A stretch of 64,000 nt of DNA from Bacteroidota bacterium (GTDB lineage Bacteria > Bacteroidota > Rhodothermia > Rhodothermales > Rubricoccaceae), in assembly GCA_039821555.1 (NCBI GenBank), contig JBCBNX010000002.1:360864-424863 (forward strand). The letters are read 5' to 3'. Positions within the stretch are counted from its first letter, which is position 1. Every line of letters starts with the position of its first letter. The notes under the pieces were generated by a model, which had not been told where the DNA came from, made no database searches, and saw only the letters and a list, made by a program, of their open reading frames with translations. Made by a program: the position numbers and the translations under genes. This document shows positions 8,001 through 15,944 of the stretch, in pieces.

Positions 8001-9500
8001 CCTATGCACGTCGAAGACCCGGTTGCCTTCGATCCCGGCCAGGTCTGCCGACGCCTCAGGTCGCCAGGAGTGGCGCCCGTTGGCGTCGACGTAGTGTCGG
8101 AAGCGCCCGGTCGTGGGGTCCAGCCTCACCAGGCCTTCCTCCGTCCCCAGCCACAGCGCGCCGGCAGGGTCTCCTGTGAGCGCCCACACCTGGCCGTAGC
8201 CCACGACCTCGCGCACCTGGGCCGAGGCGTCGGACCACACCACGATACGCGGTGCGGCGGGATCGCTCAGGTTGTTCGTGCCGATCCAGACGGTACCGTT
8301 CTGGTCTTCGAAGACCGACCGGATGCTTTGGTCGAGGGCGCGGACCGTTCCCTCGCGCTGCTCTGCGATCCGGGAGAACCGCGCTCGGCGGGCGTCGAAT
8401 CGGCTCAGCCCGTAGCCGCTCGACCCTACCCACAACACGCCGGTTCGGTCCCACAGGAGCTTGGTGAGGCTCCCCGCGCTCACGCTCGTCGCATCGGTGG
8501 GGTCGGCGTGGTAGAACGTAAATGACCCGGTCTCGGGATCGAAGCGCCCCAGGCCCACGGGCGTTGCGAGCCACAGGTGCCCGGCAGGCCCTTCGGCGAT
8601 GTCGTCGATCTGCTCCCAGCCCGGATTCATAGGGAGATCGGGATAGTCGAAGGCGGTGACGCGTAGCCGTCCGGTCGCGGGATCCACGCCGCCATCGACC
8701 CGCACCAGTTGGGCGCGAAGACCGACACGCTGGCCCACCCACACGGTGCCGTCTCGCGCCTGAGCCAGGGCGCTGACAGGCAGCTCGGTCAGCAGGTCGA
8801 AGCGCTCCGTGGCGGCGTCGTAGCGGTGTAGGCCCGCCGACGATCCCGCCCACATCGTCCCGCGGTCGTCGCGGAGGAGCGCCTTCACGAAGTTGATACG
8901 GAGGCTGTCCACGCCAGCCTGTTCGTTGACGACGCGCTCGAAGACCGCGTCCGGGTCGTGGCCATCCTCCTGGCGTAGGTGGAAGAGACCGCCGCCGAGC
9001 GTCGCCCCCCAGAGGCGCCCGTTGCCGTCGTCCACGAGCGCGGCGATGGGACCAGCGGGGCTATGGGTGTACCGGACCATTTCGCCAGTGATCTGGCTCA
9101 GCCGGTTGAGGCCGCCATCGCGTGTCCCGACCCAGAGATGCCCATCATCACCTTCGAGCAGGGCGGTGACGTGGCTGCTGGAGAGCGTGGCGGGATCGAA
9201 CGGATCGTGCCGGTGGACGACCAGCGCATGGCCATCGAAGCGGTTGAGGCCATCCTTCGTCCCCACCCACACGAAGCCATGCCGGTCCTGCAGGAGGGCG
9301 GCCACGACGTTTTGCGACAGCCCATCGTCGATGGTGAGGTGCCTGAAAACGGGCGTCGAGCCCGGCGACTGCGCAATCGCCTCCACTGCGGCCAGCCACA
9401 CGACCAGCCCCATCCAGCCTAGTAGCAGCCTTCGTCCTCGGTAGCGCAGCGATCTCACCCGGGCTATCCACGTCAACGTGGGTCGGCTAAGTATAGACAC
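5082..9500 (-). CDS. Hybrid two-component system regulator (propeller-HK-REC-AraC)
   Basis: A 1472-residue one-protein signalling system of the Bacteroidota HTCS type. An N-terminal membrane/signal segment (about residues 23-45) is followed by many two-component-propeller repeats (LTIDDGLSQNVV, WVGTKDGLNRF, LWIGTDGGGLNRL) forming two seven-blade sensor propellers in the periplasm. Next are a Y_Y_Y domain (about 750-830), a transmembrane helix (about 840-865), HisKA with the phospho-acceptor in NVSHEFRTPL (about 893), an HATPase (DDGLGIAPEAL, GTGIGLALAKELA), a receiver (DLVLSDVMMPG, about 1170-1290) and an AraC HTH (about 1360-1445, LSRSQLYRRMHALTGHS). In Bacteroides such proteins control polysaccharide-use loci. 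No such locus lies nearby, so its target is unknown. Confidence 0.95.
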   Translation of the reverse strand: MSILSRPTLTWIARVRSLRYRGRRLLLGWMGLVVWLAAVEAIAQSPGSTPVFRHLTIDDGLSQNVVAALLQDRHGFVWVGTKDGLNRFDGHALVVHRHDPFDPATLSSSHVTALLEGDDGHLWVGTRDGGLNRLSQITGEMVRYTHSPAGPIAALVDDGNGRLWGATLGGGLFHLRQEDGHDPDAVFERVVNEQAGVDSLRINFVKALLRDDRGTMWAGSSAGLHRYDAATERFDLLTELPVSALAQARDGTVWVGQRVGLRAQLVRVDGGVDPATGRLRVTAFDYPDLPMNPGWEQIDDIAEGPAGHLWLATPVGLGRFDPETGSFTFYHADPTDATSVSAGSLTKLLWDRTGVLWVGSSGYGLSRFDARRARFSRIAEQREGTVRALDQSIRSVFEDQNGTVWIGTNNLSDPAAPRIVVWSDASAQVREVVGYGQVWALTGDPAGALWLGTEEGLVRLDPTTGRFRHYVDANGRHSWRPEASADLAGIEGNRVFDVHRSRSGHLWIVTARYLARLDDEDGDREEAGRFTTYVHTPQRDFSVNPLFPSLHEDVQGRFWLGTETGLVRLDPSTGALRRYRTVPSDPTSLSSERIRWITPDPRTPEQVLWIGTDGGGLNRLDLATETFAHITTRDGLPNNVVYAVLPDEAGRLWLSTNRGLARYDPEAGSVRTFDVHDGLQSNEFNAGAAFRADDGQLFFGGIHGINAFDPEQVTDNPHVPPVVLTELRVGGQPIALGDSTGVLRRALLATDELRLSHRQNAFAFTFAALDYSAPEKNRYAYRLDGFDDGWVQAGTARTATYTNVPPGRYTFRVRGTNNDGVWNEAGTALGVVVVPPWWRTWWAYFLYGLAVAGTVAMVLLYRRERIELRHRSEMERLEAEQLRELDRARSRFFANVSHEFRTPLTLTLGPLDDVRAGHYGTVPDAMDTQLSLARTNAGRVLTLINEILDVSRLEAGQVPLHAQAVNLGAFVSGLAAMIAPLAERRRLTLAVEVPAEPLVVYADPALLEKVAMNLLSNALKFTPEEGHVWVEVTADDTAAAVAVRDDGLGIAPEALARVFDRFYRASEAEPAVGTGLGTGIGLALAKELANLHRGTLTAESTVGQGSTFTLTLRLGHAHLPEGSVDLDAPLVGWDAETPAETPVVSMGDGTSTGGTNTLATVDEISGDGADGRKTVLVVEDHPEVRAFIRRHLERGTPSYRVLEAATGDAGLDKARRLLPDLVLSDVMMPGALDGVALCRALKADPETDFLPVVLLTARATPEDRIGGLEEQADDYLTKPFDPAELRARIANLIAGRQRLRERFLQEGMARVLGEQSDAAFDAATLSPPLPPALQPSTPEVTSADEALLDAVRQTVEARLADEDFGVSDLAEAVGLSRSQLYRRMHALTGHSTSDVIRSIRLERGAQLLAAGVGTVSEIAYAVGFKTVSHFSNAFTAHHGCRPSAYPHAMSLPTPSGRAQPPRSAPPLDDTVS

Positions 9501-9890
9501 ACCCCGCCTTGAGCGATACGGGATCCTGCCTCAGAACCTGGGACGGTGCAACGAGCGAGCAGCGGTCATCACCGTACAAGGCATCCGTCTACGGCGTAGG
9601 GTGTTGCCCCACACCGATTATTCCCCGCACCGATTACTCATGGAAACAATCTGGCGAGGTAGGGTATGACGCGCTCATCGCACAGACTGGGCGCGCAGGC
9701 CGTATCAAGCGAGAGCGAGGCTTGGCATCGCTTTTGTACCCGCGCTTCACGCGCGCAACCCTGCTGGCATCCAGACGTGCATCGTGGTTGAATCCACCGC
9801 GTCCGTCGTTGTATTCTCTGCCAGCTTGCGCGGTCACCCGTCCCCCCGCGGGATCGTTCTTCCCACCAGCCCCATCTGGTTCGCCCGACT
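9501..9890 (+). promoter_or_regulatory. Intergenic region with a candidate promoter
   Basis: This 390-bp gap separates the divergent hybrid regulator and TPR genes. The only pattern seen is TTGAAT (9788-9793), an 18-bp spacer, then TATTCT (9812-9817), about 73 bp before the TPR start. It resembles a housekeeping promoter, although Bacteroidota-type promoters often differ. No convincing gene, terminator or operator was seen in the rest. Confidence 0.35.
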
Positions 9891-11324
9891 ATGTTCGACT
9901 TCGAGTTTGGTGACTACGACGATCCCACCAGCGGCGACGCGCTGCGCCAGCTCATCGACGCCTATGAGGAGGGCCGCCGCACCGGGAGCGTCGGCTTCTA
10001 CGACTCGGAGACGCTGGAGGACATCGCCACCTTCTACTTCGAGGAGGGCCGTCTGGAAGACGCCCTGGAGGTGATCGACCGCCTGCTCGACGCCCAGCCC
10101 TACTCGTCCGACGCGTGGCTGCGCCGCGGCGTGCTGCTCAACCATCTCGAACGGCACACGGAGGCGCTCGACGCCTACGACCGCGCCCTCGCGCTCAACC
10201 CCGCCGACGCGGAGACGCTCATCAACCGCGGCATCACGCTCGACACGCTCGACCGCCTCGACGAGGCGCTCGGCGCCTACTACGCCGTCCTCGACCTCGA
10301 CCCGCTCAACGAGGACGCGCTCTTCAACCTCGGCATCGCTCTCGAAAAGAAGGGCGACTATGCGCAGGCCATCGGCGTCCTCGGCGAGTGCGCTGACCTT
10401 GCGCCGGATCACCCCGAGGTGTGGTACGAACTCGGCTACTGCTACGACCAACTCGGCCGCTTCGACGATGCCATCGCGGCCTACGACAAGCAGATCGACC
10501 TGGAGCCCTACTCCGAGAACGCCTGGTACAACCGCGGCATCGTCCTCAACCAGCTTGGCCGCTACGCCGACGCCGTCGAGTCCTACGAGTTCGCCCTCGC
10601 CATCCGCGACGAGTTCGCGAGCGCGTGGTACAACAAGGGCAACGCGCTGGCCAACCTCAGCCGCCCCAGCGAGGCCATCGAAGCCTACTTGAAGGTGCTT
10701 GCCTACGAGGACGGCGACGCGGCGACGTTCTACAACCTCGGCCTCGCCTACGAAGACCTCGGCGAACTCCCGACGGCCATCGACTACCTTCGCCGCTCGG
10801 TGCAGGTCGACCCGCTCTACGCTGACGCCTGGTACGGCCTCGGCTGCTGCCTCGACGCGGAGAACGCCCACGACGAGGCGCTGCTCTGCTTCGCGAAGGC
10901 GCTCGAACTGCGCCCCGAGGCGGGCGAGTTCTGGCAGGCCCGCGCCGACACGGAGTACAACGCCGGACGCCTCACCGACTCGCTCCGCTCCTATGCTCGC
11001 GTGGTGCAGCTTGAACCGCACAACGCCGACGCCTGGCTCGACCTCGCCGACACGCAGTACGACGCCGGAGCCTACGCCGAGGCGCTCGCCTCCTACGACC
11101 GCGCGCTCACGCTCGACGCCCGTTCGGTGGATGCCCTGCTGCGCCGCGCCCACCTGCTCTTCACGCTCGACCGCCGCGCCGAGGCCATCGACTCGCTGCG
11201 CCGCGCCTTCGAACTCGACCCTGCCAAGCGCGAAGAGGTGCGCCGCGCCTACCCGGAGCTGGCGTCGGACAGCCAGAGCCGTCACCTGTTCGGTCCGCTG
11301 GAAGGCGGAAAGCCTCGCAGCTAG
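9891..11324 (+). CDS. Tetratricopeptide-repeat protein
   Basis: A 477-residue cytoplasmic protein made almost entirely of TPRs, about twelve 34-residue units. Typical examples are AWLRRGVLLNHLERHTEALD, AWYNRGIVLNQLGRYADAVE and AWYGLGCCLDAENAHDEALL. A short acidic N-terminus (MFDFEFGDYDDPTSGDALR) precedes the first repeat. There is no signal peptide or membrane segment. The protein is a scaffold for protein-protein contacts, and related all-TPR proteins are widespread in Bacteroidota with no assigned partner. It stands alone: a divergent regulator lies upstream and a convergent biosynthetic gene downstream, with a hairpin terminator between. Confidence 0.88.
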   Translation: MFDFEFGDYDDPTSGDALRQLIDAYEEGRRTGSVGFYDSETLEDIATFYFEEGRLEDALEVIDRLLDAQPYSSDAWLRRGVLLNHLERHTEALDAYDRALALNPADAETLINRGITLDTLDRLDEALGAYYAVLDLDPLNEDALFNLGIALEKKGDYAQAIGVLGECADLAPDHPEVWYELGYCYDQLGRFDDAIAAYDKQIDLEPYSENAWYNRGIVLNQLGRYADAVESYEFALAIRDEFASAWYNKGNALANLSRPSEAIEAYLKVLAYEDGDAATFYNLGLAYEDLGELPTAIDYLRRSVQVDPLYADAWYGLGCCLDAENAHDEALLCFAKALELRPEAGEFWQARADTEYNAGRLTDSLRSYARVVQLEPHNADAWLDLADTQYDAGAYAEALASYDRALTLDARSVDALLRRAHLLFTLDRRAEAIDSLRRAFELDPAKREEVRRAYPELASDSQSRHLFGPLEGGKPRS

Positions 11325-11351
11325 ACCGGCCAGCCGCCGACCCACTTCCAA

Positions 11352-11382
11352 GCCGCCTGGCACTGCGCCGGGTGGCTCTTTT
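11352..11382 (+). terminator. Rho-independent terminator after the TPR gene
   Basis: A 10-bp stem (GCCGCCTGGC / GCCGGGTGGC, all positions paired if two G-U pairs are allowed) with loop ACTGC is followed by TCTTTT. It lies 27 bp after the TPR stop and just before the convergent argF' stop. Confidence 0.75.
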
Positions 11383-11387
11383 GTGGG

Positions 11388-12461
11388 CTAGGCGACTTGA
11401 TCGGGCTCGTTCAGCCCCCAGATCCATTCCAGGATGGCCTTCTGGGCGTGCAGGCGGAACTCGGCTTGCAGCAGGTGCCGCGCCTGCGGGCCGTCGAGTA
11501 CCGCGCCGTCCACCACTACGCCGCGCCGGACGGGCAGGCAGTGCATGAAGATGCCGTCGTCGGTGCGCTGCATGCGGTCGGTCGTGAGCATCCAGTCGGC
11601 ATGCTGGGCGCGGAGAGCGGCCTCGTCGTCCGGGGCCTCGTAGACCGCGTCGCCGTGCCACGCTTTGGCGTAGACGACGTGCGCGCCGCCCTCGGCTGCG
11701 AGCGCCGCGTCGAGGTCGTCCGTCTCGGCGATGGAGCCGCCAGTCGTCTCCGCGGTCGAACGAGCCGCGTCGAGGATGTCCGCGTCGAGGCCGAAGCCGT
11801 CGGGGCGAGCGACGGTGACGTGCATTCCAAGGCGCGCGGCCATGAGCAGCGCCGAGTTCGGGACGGCGCGCGGGAGCGGCTTCGGGTGCGGCGCCCACGC
11901 GAGCACGAAGCGATGGCCCTGTGGCAACGTCCCGCGCTCCGCGCCGTGTCTAGCGAAATGCGTGCGGATGGTCGCCGCGTCGCCGAGTTCCTGACACGGG
12001 TGCCAGCGCGCCGACTCCAGGTTCACGACGGGCACCGTCGCGACTTCGGCGATGCGGTGAAAGAGCGTGTCGGCGTGGTCGGCGTCGTGGTCCGAGAGCG
12101 TGGCGAAGACCCGCACGCCGAGCGCGTCCACGTAGCGGCTGAGCACGCCGACGGCCTCGCGGATGTGTTCGGCGGCGTCGCGGTCCATCGTGATGGGCTG
12201 GCCGTCGGGGCCGTGGTCCCGCCACTCAAAGCCCCAGACGCCCTGGCCGGGGTTGAGCGTGACCGCGTGCGCCCCCAGGTGCGCCGCGGCGAGGTCCATC
12301 GAGGTGCGCGTGCGCAGCGACGACGCGAAGAACAGCAGCCCGAGCGCCTTGCCCTGCGCGGTCTGCGACCAGCGGCGTTGCTCATGATGGACGAGTGCGC
12401 GGTCGAGGCAACGCGTCCAGGCATCCGGCGGGGCGTCGAGCCAGGAAGTGAGCGAGGGCAT
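11388..12461 (-). CDS. argF': N-acetylornithine/N-succinylornithine carbamoyltransferase
   Basis: A 357-residue transcarbamylase that transfers a carbamoyl group from carbamoyl phosphate to an acylated ornithine, in the acetyl- or succinyl-citrulline route of arginine synthesis. Carbamoyl-phosphate binding motif SLRTRTS is at about residue 49, HPCQELGD near 160, and the amino-acid loop MHCLPVRRG near 307. The MDRDAAEHIREAVGVLSRYVDALGVR block is characteristic of the AOTCase/SOTCase branch found in Xanthomonas and Bacteroides, not of ordinary OTC. The residue separating acetyl from succinyl preference lies in the 80s loop (here near WGFEWRD) and cannot be assigned securely without alignment. 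No other arg genes are adjacent. Confidence 0.85.
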   Translation of the reverse strand: MPSLTSWLDAPPDAWTRCLDRALVHHEQRRWSQTAQGKALGLLFFASSLRTRTSMDLAAAHLGAHAVTLNPGQGVWGFEWRDHGPDGQPITMDRDAAEHIREAVGVLSRYVDALGVRVFATLSDHDADHADTLFHRIAEVATVPVVNLESARWHPCQELGDAATIRTHFARHGAERGTLPQGHRFVLAWAPHPKPLPRAVPNSALLMAARLGMHVTVARPDGFGLDADILDAARSTAETTGGSIAETDDLDAALAAEGGAHVVYAKAWHGDAVYEAPDDEAALRAQHADWMLTTDRMQRTDDGIFMHCLPVRRGVVVDGAVLDGPQARHLLQAEFRLHAQKAILEWIWGLNEPDQVA

Positions 12462-12672
12462 GGGACAGACGGGTGCGTGGCAAAGCCGGAAGGTAGCAAG
12501 CCGTCCCTGCTTTCGTGGCTTGGTGTCCTCGGTTGTCTACGGGCGTGGGTGGGTACCTAGGTCGAGACGCGCCAGAGCCCTAGGTGCGCCCGCAGTGCAC
12601 GCCGAGGTAAGCTGCACGCCAGGGCAAACCAGGCTGTCCCGGAAGAAGAGCCGCGAAGTCGGCGCGTGCGCG

Positions 12673-13233
12673 CTAGAGATCGTCAGGCAGCCCAGCGCTG
12701 TCGAGCTCGGCCTGGAGGTGCCGCTTGGCATACTCCCAGAGGCCACGAACGCGGTGAAAGGTGCAGCCTTTCATGTCGGCGATCTCCTCAAACGTGTGCC
12801 CGACGAAATACTTCAGCTGTACCACCTCGACGGCCTCGTGGGTGCGCGTGTCGCCGTTGCGCTCCATACGTGCTAGGGCTTCGTCAAGGGCGAGGAAGCG
12901 CTCCGGGCGCATCGCAGCAGGCATGGTGCCCCCTGTCAGGAGGCGGAGCGGTCGCTGCCCACCGCCGCGCTTGTCAGCCTGCCGCCGCCGCAGTTCGTCC
13001 ACGATGAAGGTCCGCATGACGCGGGCGCACAGGGCGCGCCGTGAGTATTCAGAGTAGTCTTCCAGGTCGTAGTCGGCAAGGCGCAAGTAGGCTTCGTGGA
13101 CGAGAGCCGTGGTGTTGTAGGTGTCGAAGTCGCGGACGCGCCGGCGCTGCCGGTGTGCGACCTGACGGATCGCTTCGTAGGCGGCTGCGAAGGGGTCTAA
13201 TTTCAGTACGGTGTCGCTCATATCTCTGTCCAT
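12673..13233 (-). CDS. ECF-like RNA polymerase sigma factor (kinase-linked)
   Basis: A 186-residue sigma-70-family factor of the ECF-like subfamily. Region 2 is recognisable from TTALVHEAYLRLADYD and the helix ending VDELRRRQADKRGGG. Region 4 with its HTH is near EEIADMKGCTFHRVRGLW. The start may be MDRDMSD or, four codons later, MSDTVLK. It is transcribed after the Ser/Thr kinase-TPR gene, 90 bp downstream of its stop, and in this lineage such pairs recur, suggesting that the kinase controls the sigma factor. A second copy of this pairing, in the opposite gene order, lies at 26356-29796. Confidence 0.88.
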   Translation of the reverse strand: MDRDMSDTVLKLDPFAAAYEAIRQVAHRQRRRVRDFDTYNTTALVHEAYLRLADYDLEDYSEYSRRALCARVMRTFIVDELRRRQADKRGGGQRPLRLLTGGTMPAAMRPERFLALDEALARMERNGDTRTHEAVEVVQLKYFVGHTFEEIADMKGCTFHRVRGLWEYAKRHLQAELDSAGLPDDL

Positions 13234-13323
13234 AAGTGGTACTCAATTAGGGCAATGGTGCTGCGTAGTCAGATGTGGGGCCCCGGTGTAAGCTCTCCGA
13301 GACTCGCATCCCCGTCGTGTTTG

Positions 13324-15789
13324 TCATATTGCGGTCTCAGCGCCACCTTCCAGTGCCTCAAGTTCTCTGCGTGCCCGCTCTACCCATGGAGAATCTGGTG
13401 CAACTCCGTTCGTCTCCAGCATACGAAGACCTTCAGCGAGGTGGCGTTTTCCTTCCTGGCCCCTACCTGCTTTGACGAGCACGCTTCCAAGTCGGATATG
13501 TGCTCTAGCCGTGTTATCGTGCCCCTCTGGTAAAACTCGTTCGAGAACACCGAGCACAGATCGCAGCGTTGTTTCAGCTTCACCAAGCTCCCCAGTTGAG
13601 GATAAAGCCCCGCCTAGGTTTGCTTGTGCGATCAAGTAGTTTTTGCTTTCCTCTCCAGTAGTCGCTAGATAGAGATCTGCTGCTTCCGAGAAAAATTGGA
13701 CCGCCCGGGCATGGTCTTCTCTCGCCCGTGCAACGTGCGCCATTTCGCTTACAGTCAGGGCTACGTCCGTGTGAGGCTGGGGATACCTCGCACGCTGGAG
13801 TACGAGTACCTCATTGAGGATCGATTCAGCCTCAGAAAGCTTCCCTGTCAAAACGAGGGCTTTTACTAGAATTGTTTTGTTTAGCAGGATTGCCGGATGA
13901 TCCTCTTCGTAGTGAGTCAAACGTATTGCTAAAGCTTTCCTGTAATAGTCCTCGGCCGCATCTCCGTCTTCCATCTGGTATCGAATGTTTCCCAGATTGA
14001 CGTAGTCAGCCGCGACGTACGGGTGGTAGTCCCCTAGTTCTCTTTGATCGATAGACAAAACGATATGAGCTAGCGAATCCGCCCGTTCGTACGCCCCAAG
14101 AATCGTGTAAGCCTTTACGGCCCGGTCTAGCGCGAGTCCTCGTTCAATTTCATTTCCTGCTTGCTCCCATAACGCTGCAGCACTTTCGGATTGCTCGATG
14201 GCTTCATCAAATCGTTCGAGGCGATGAAGCGCAAAGCCTAGGATGGCTCTCGCTTTTGCCACCGTCGTGTCTTCGCGTCCAGCCTCCGCCAGCATGATCG
14301 CTAGGCCTTCCTGTGCTAGCCGCTCAGCATCCGCCCAGCGCTGCTGATCAATGCGTAGACGACTTTGACGCATTAGTAAGTCTCCGCGATCTCGTTCGTC
14401 AGCGTCGGGCATAGTCTCCCAGGCACTTAGCGCCCTTGAGAGCAACGAATCAGCGCGTTCATAGTCGCCTCTGTGTGCTAGGAGAGCACTGAGCGTTTCG
14501 AGCAATTCAATCTGGATATCAGGTTGATCGGCGAGTTCTACTGCTCGTGTTGTGCCATACTCAATCACTGTGCTCAGTCTGAGGGTGTCTGATGGCTGAG
14601 CCGTTGGTTCTCCGCCCTCTAGGAGCATGAGCATAAAGTCTTGTACTTGCTGCGTGCGCTGTGCCTCAGCAGTAGCGTTGTCGCGCTCCTGCTGCAGTTG
14701 CCACGTGTACACGCCCACGACTGCGATGAGGACCAGGGTCGCCAGCACGGCGGCGCTGACGGCGGGGCGATGCCGCGCGACGAAGCGGCCGACTCGGTAG
14801 CCTGCCTTAGCGGGCCTCGCCTGGACAGGGAGGCGACCGAGGAAGCGCTGGAGGTCGTCGGCAAGGGCCTGCGCAGAGGGGTAGCGGTGTGCAGGCTCGT
14901 CCTGAAGAGCGCGCGTCACGATGGCGCCTAGGTCCCCGTCTAGCCTTTCTGTAGCCACCTCGGGACGATGGCCCGTCAGCAACTCGTGGAGGACGACGCC
15001 GAGCGCGTACACGTCGGTGGCCGTCGTGATGCCCTCGCCACGCGCTTGCTCAGGAGCGGCGTAGGCCGGTGTCATCGCGCCTAGCTCTGCCGTCGTGCTC
15101 TCTTCCGGGTCGGCGAGAACGGCTGCGATCCCGAAGTCGAGCAGCTTCACGATGGGCCGTCCCGCACCGTCTTCGCGGACGAGGATGTTGGACGGCTTGA
15201 GGTCACGGTGGACGACGAGGCGCTGGTGAGCGAAGGCAACGGCCTCGCAGACCTGGCAGAAGAGGGCAACCCGATCGCGTTCGGCGAGGCGCCGAGCCGC
15301 ACACCAGTCGGTGATGGGCTGCCCCTCCACCAGTTCCATGGCGAAGTAGGGCACGCCGTCTGGTGTCTCGCCCCCGCCATAGACGTGGGCGATGTGGGGG
15401 TGGTCGAAGCTACCGACGAGGTCGCGCTCGGCACGGAAGCGCTGGAGTTGGGCAGGGGTGGCGTAGGTGCCAAGCGCGACGACCTTCAGCGCTACGTCTC
15501 GTCCGAGCGGCTCCTGGACGGCGCGGTAGACCTGTCCCATACCACCTTCGCCGATTTGCTCCGCGACAACGAAGCTCCCGAGCTGTGTGCCTGGCTCAAT
15601 CGGGTCGAGGTGCAGCGCGGGCATGGGCGGAAGGACGTCGCCGGTGGGCACCGGGGCATCGAAGAGCACGCGCAGTGACGCTGTGAGGTCTGGACGATGC
15701 TCGGCAAGATGACGTATGAACGCCTCCCGGGCCTCGGGGTCGAGAGACGCCGCGGCCTCATAGAGATCGACGAGGGTGAGGTCGTGCAT
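13324..15789 (-). CDS. Transmembrane Ser/Thr protein kinase with TPR sensor
   Basis: An 821-residue Hanks-type kinase. A glycine-rich loop (IGEGGMGQVYRAV, about residue 79), the VALKVV lysine, the catalytic HRDLKPSNI (about 194) and DFG in LLDFGIA are all present, then APEQ in the activation segment. A transmembrane helix (about residues 345-365, VLATLVLIAVVGVYTW) follows. The C-terminal half is TPR-like (ADYVNLGNIRYQMEDGDAAE, YLIAQANLGGALSSTGELGE) and so extracytoplasmic. The stretch encoding the C-terminal half, about 13324-14640, is clearly poorer in G+C than the kinase half. It precedes the sigma-factor gene in transcription and is probably its regulator. Confidence 0.92.
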   Translation of the reverse strand: MHDLTLVDLYEAAASLDPEAREAFIRHLAEHRPDLTASLRVLFDAPVPTGDVLPPMPALHLDPIEPGTQLGSFVVAEQIGEGGMGQVYRAVQEPLGRDVALKVVALGTYATPAQLQRFRAERDLVGSFDHPHIAHVYGGGETPDGVPYFAMELVEGQPITDWCAARRLAERDRVALFCQVCEAVAFAHQRLVVHRDLKPSNILVREDGAGRPIVKLLDFGIAAVLADPEESTTAELGAMTPAYAAPEQARGEGITTATDVYALGVVLHELLTGHRPEVATERLDGDLGAIVTRALQDEPAHRYPSAQALADDLQRFLGRLPVQARPAKAGYRVGRFVARHRPAVSAAVLATLVLIAVVGVYTWQLQQERDNATAEAQRTQQVQDFMLMLLEGGEPTAQPSDTLRLSTVIEYGTTRAVELADQPDIQIELLETLSALLAHRGDYERADSLLSRALSAWETMPDADERDRGDLLMRQSRLRIDQQRWADAERLAQEGLAIMLAEAGREDTTVAKARAILGFALHRLERFDEAIEQSESAAALWEQAGNEIERGLALDRAVKAYTILGAYERADSLAHIVLSIDQRELGDYHPYVAADYVNLGNIRYQMEDGDAAEDYYRKALAIRLTHYEEDHPAILLNKTILVKALVLTGKLSEAESILNEVLVLQRARYPQPHTDVALTVSEMAHVARAREDHARAVQFFSEAADLYLATTGEESKNYLIAQANLGGALSSTGELGEAETTLRSVLGVLERVLPEGHDNTARAHIRLGSVLVKAGRGQEGKRHLAEGLRMLETNGVAPDSPWVERARRELEALEGGAETAI

Positions 15790-15944
15790 GGAAAAAAGTT
15801 GAGTCGCGGGCCGCAGCTATCGCCAAGAAATCCGTCTTGACTTGTGAGGCCCCGGTGATTGCAGATCTGCGAGGCGCCTGTGCCTCGCGCTCTCGTGTCC
15901 CGCTTGCGGCCAAAACATAGGACCTCACCCTACTCATTTCCTAT

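Noticed and set aside
9834..11363. 509-codon antisense ORF opposite the TPR gene
   Set aside because: Repeats in it are mirror images of TPR codons; no independent family features.
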